DNA of 6,143 nucleotides from Gammaproteobacteria bacterium (GTDB lineage: Bacteria; Pseudomonadota; Gammaproteobacteria; UBA6429; Thiohalophilaceae), in the NCBI GenBank assembly GCA_011052165.1, contig DRJN01000379.1:1-6143 (forward strand). Direction: 5' to 3'. Every line of letters begins with the position of its first letter. Within the stretch, counting starts at the first letter, position 1. Under the pieces are notes generated by a model. That model worked only from the letters and a program-made list of their open reading frames with translations, did not search any database and had not been told where the DNA came from. Below are positions 5,779 to 6,143 of the stretch, piece after piece. The position numbers and the translations under genes were made by a program.

Positions 5779-5806
5779 AGTATAGCCATTATTAACAGGT
5801 TCTTAA
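5779..5806 (-). promoter_or_regulatory. Candidate promoter of the diguanylate cyclase gene
   Basis: On the minus strand TTAAGA (5806-5801), 16-base spacer, then TATACT (5784-5779), five of six bases of the -10 consensus. Transcription would start near 5772, leaving a leader of about 35 bases before ATG 5736. The -35 half is covered by the inverted repeat at 5787-5811. Confidence 0.4.
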
Positions 5807-5811
5807 TAATG
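5787..5811. promoter_or_regulatory. Perfect 9-7-9 inverted repeat, candidate operator
   Basis: CATTATTAA (5787-5795), spacer CAGGTTC, TTAATAATG (5803-5811): nine bases match exactly. It occupies the spacer and -35 zone of the proposed cyclase promoter, the usual place for a repressor site. As it lies between divergent genes it could also affect the plus-strand gene, though its start is over 200 bases away. No known regulator motif was recognised. Confidence 0.5.
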
Positions 5812-6042
5812 AGTCTATTTCTGGAATAAATAAGTGAATCAGGTATTGATCCAGCCGACAGTTTTGTTACTTGCATTGTGGTGGGATTAATCTTCATTTA
5901 AGTAGGCATGGCTAAACTTTTTTCACTTTACCACGATTGGGGGAAATTATAATGAATGGCCAAAAATCTGTTGTCACACTCGTGATGCGTGTAAAATTTC
6001 CTCTCTTGCCCGGCTGCTGGGCGTAGAAATTCGGAAAAGCGG
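5812..6042. other. Rest of the divergent intergenic region
   Basis: AT-rich without a supported gene. It includes a TATAAT box (5948-5953) facing right and, in the leader after it, a small hairpin GCCCGG/CTGGGC (6008-6022, one G-T pair). A 24-codon reading frame at 5952-6026 has its ATG inside the TATAAT box, so it is unlikely to be translated from that promoter. Confidence 0.45.
5948..5953 (+). promoter_or_regulatory. Candidate -10 box for the rightmost gene
   Basis: Perfect TATAAT, 89 bases before the proposed TTG start at 6043. The nearest -35-like word is TTTACC (5927-5932) with a short 15-base spacer. It would give a leader of about 80 bases containing the hairpin at 6008-6022. Confidence 0.35.
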
Positions 6043-6143
6043 TTGAATCGATTTGGTCGTCATCTTTATGAGCCTGTGTGGCGGGTGCGTTTGCGCTTGT
6101 TTGCGCAGGCCGTTCCATCTGAAATGGCGGGTTGGCTGTTTGA
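6043..6143 (+). CDS. ubiC: Probable chorismate lyase (UbiC), N-terminal part, cut by the window edge
   Basis: The frame is open from 5995 to the right edge; from TTG 6043 it reads MNRFGRHLYEPVWR then VRLRLFAQAVPSEMAGWLF. UbiC removes pyruvate from chorismate to give 4-hydroxybenzoate, the first committed step to ubiquinone. Its N-terminus typically shows a tryptophan, then P-x-x-L-x-x-WL-x-D-x-GSLT; here VPSEMAGWLF matches the P-to-WL spacing, and the next codon starts GA, which allows Asp. With the TTG start, 29 residues precede this tryptophan, close to known family members. GGAAAAG (6033-6039) may be the ribosome site. The GSLT motif and catalytic residues lie outside the window, so the call rests on about 33 residues. 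In many gammaproteobacteria ubiA follows. No ATG start exists upstream in this frame; ATG 6124 would cut into the motif. Confidence 0.5.
   Translation, partial: MNRFGRHLYEPVWRVRLRLFAQAVPSEMAGWLF

Noticed and set aside
5952..6026. 24-codon plus-strand frame with GGGGGAAA before its ATG
   Set aside because: The ATG overlaps a perfect TATAAT box and the peptide resembles nothing; it might be a leader peptide, but nothing else supports it.
5912..6118. 68-codon minus-strand frame
   Set aside because: No family resemblance, it crosses a plus-strand promoter-like region and overlaps the more convincing UbiC-like frame on the other strand.

Overview
The window looks like a chromosomal stretch of a gammaproteobacterium of moderate GC content. 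Pointers are a periplasmic gamma-glutamyltransferase close to the E. coli enzyme, a globin-coupled diguanylate cyclase, a DUF4124-like envelope protein, a probable ubiC (ubiquinone pathway) start, and a RAYT transposase with REP-like palindromes. No species can be named from the sequence alone.

Layout. Positions 1-329 hold the 3' part of a REP-associated tyrosine transposase (+), open at the left edge. It is followed by two unlike REP-type palindromes (342-362, 397-426) and an AAAGGGGACAGATTTATTT tag (473-491). The rest of 492-950 has no convincing gene; it carries a single copy of a 23-bp repeat (747-769) and the ggt leader. Gene ggt (951-2624, +) encodes an exported gamma-glutamyltransferase with its active-site motifs intact. 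A 236-bp gap with a CRP/FNR-type palindrome (2756-2777) precedes a small FHA-domain protein (2861-3325, +). Convergent to it is a membrane-anchored DUF4124-like protein (3371-3943, -, GTG start). The gap 3944-4203 contains a MITE-like element (4022-4125) with 27-bp perfect inverted ends around a GC-rich hairpin. Its inner arm is the repeat also found at 747-769. A globin-GAF-GGDEF diguanylate cyclase fills 4204-5736 (-). Divergent from it, the right edge (6043 onward, +) probably starts ubiC.

How the genes relate. They do not form one obvious pathway. The heme-globin/GAF/GGDEF protein would turn a gas or redox cue into cyclic di-GMP. The FHA protein implies phosphothreonine signalling with a partner outside the window. 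GGT would hydrolyse glutathione and other gamma-glutamyl compounds in the periplasm. UbiC would supply 4-hydroxybenzoate for ubiquinone. The striking non-coding content is mobile: REP palindromes with their transposase, and the MITE-like family present as one full element and one half copy. Two candidate operators (2756-2777; 5787-5811) suggest regulated promoters for the FHA gene and the cyclase. I did not find a clearly undescribed multi-gene system; the best leads are the MITE-like family and the cyclase with its 9-7-9 inverted repeat.
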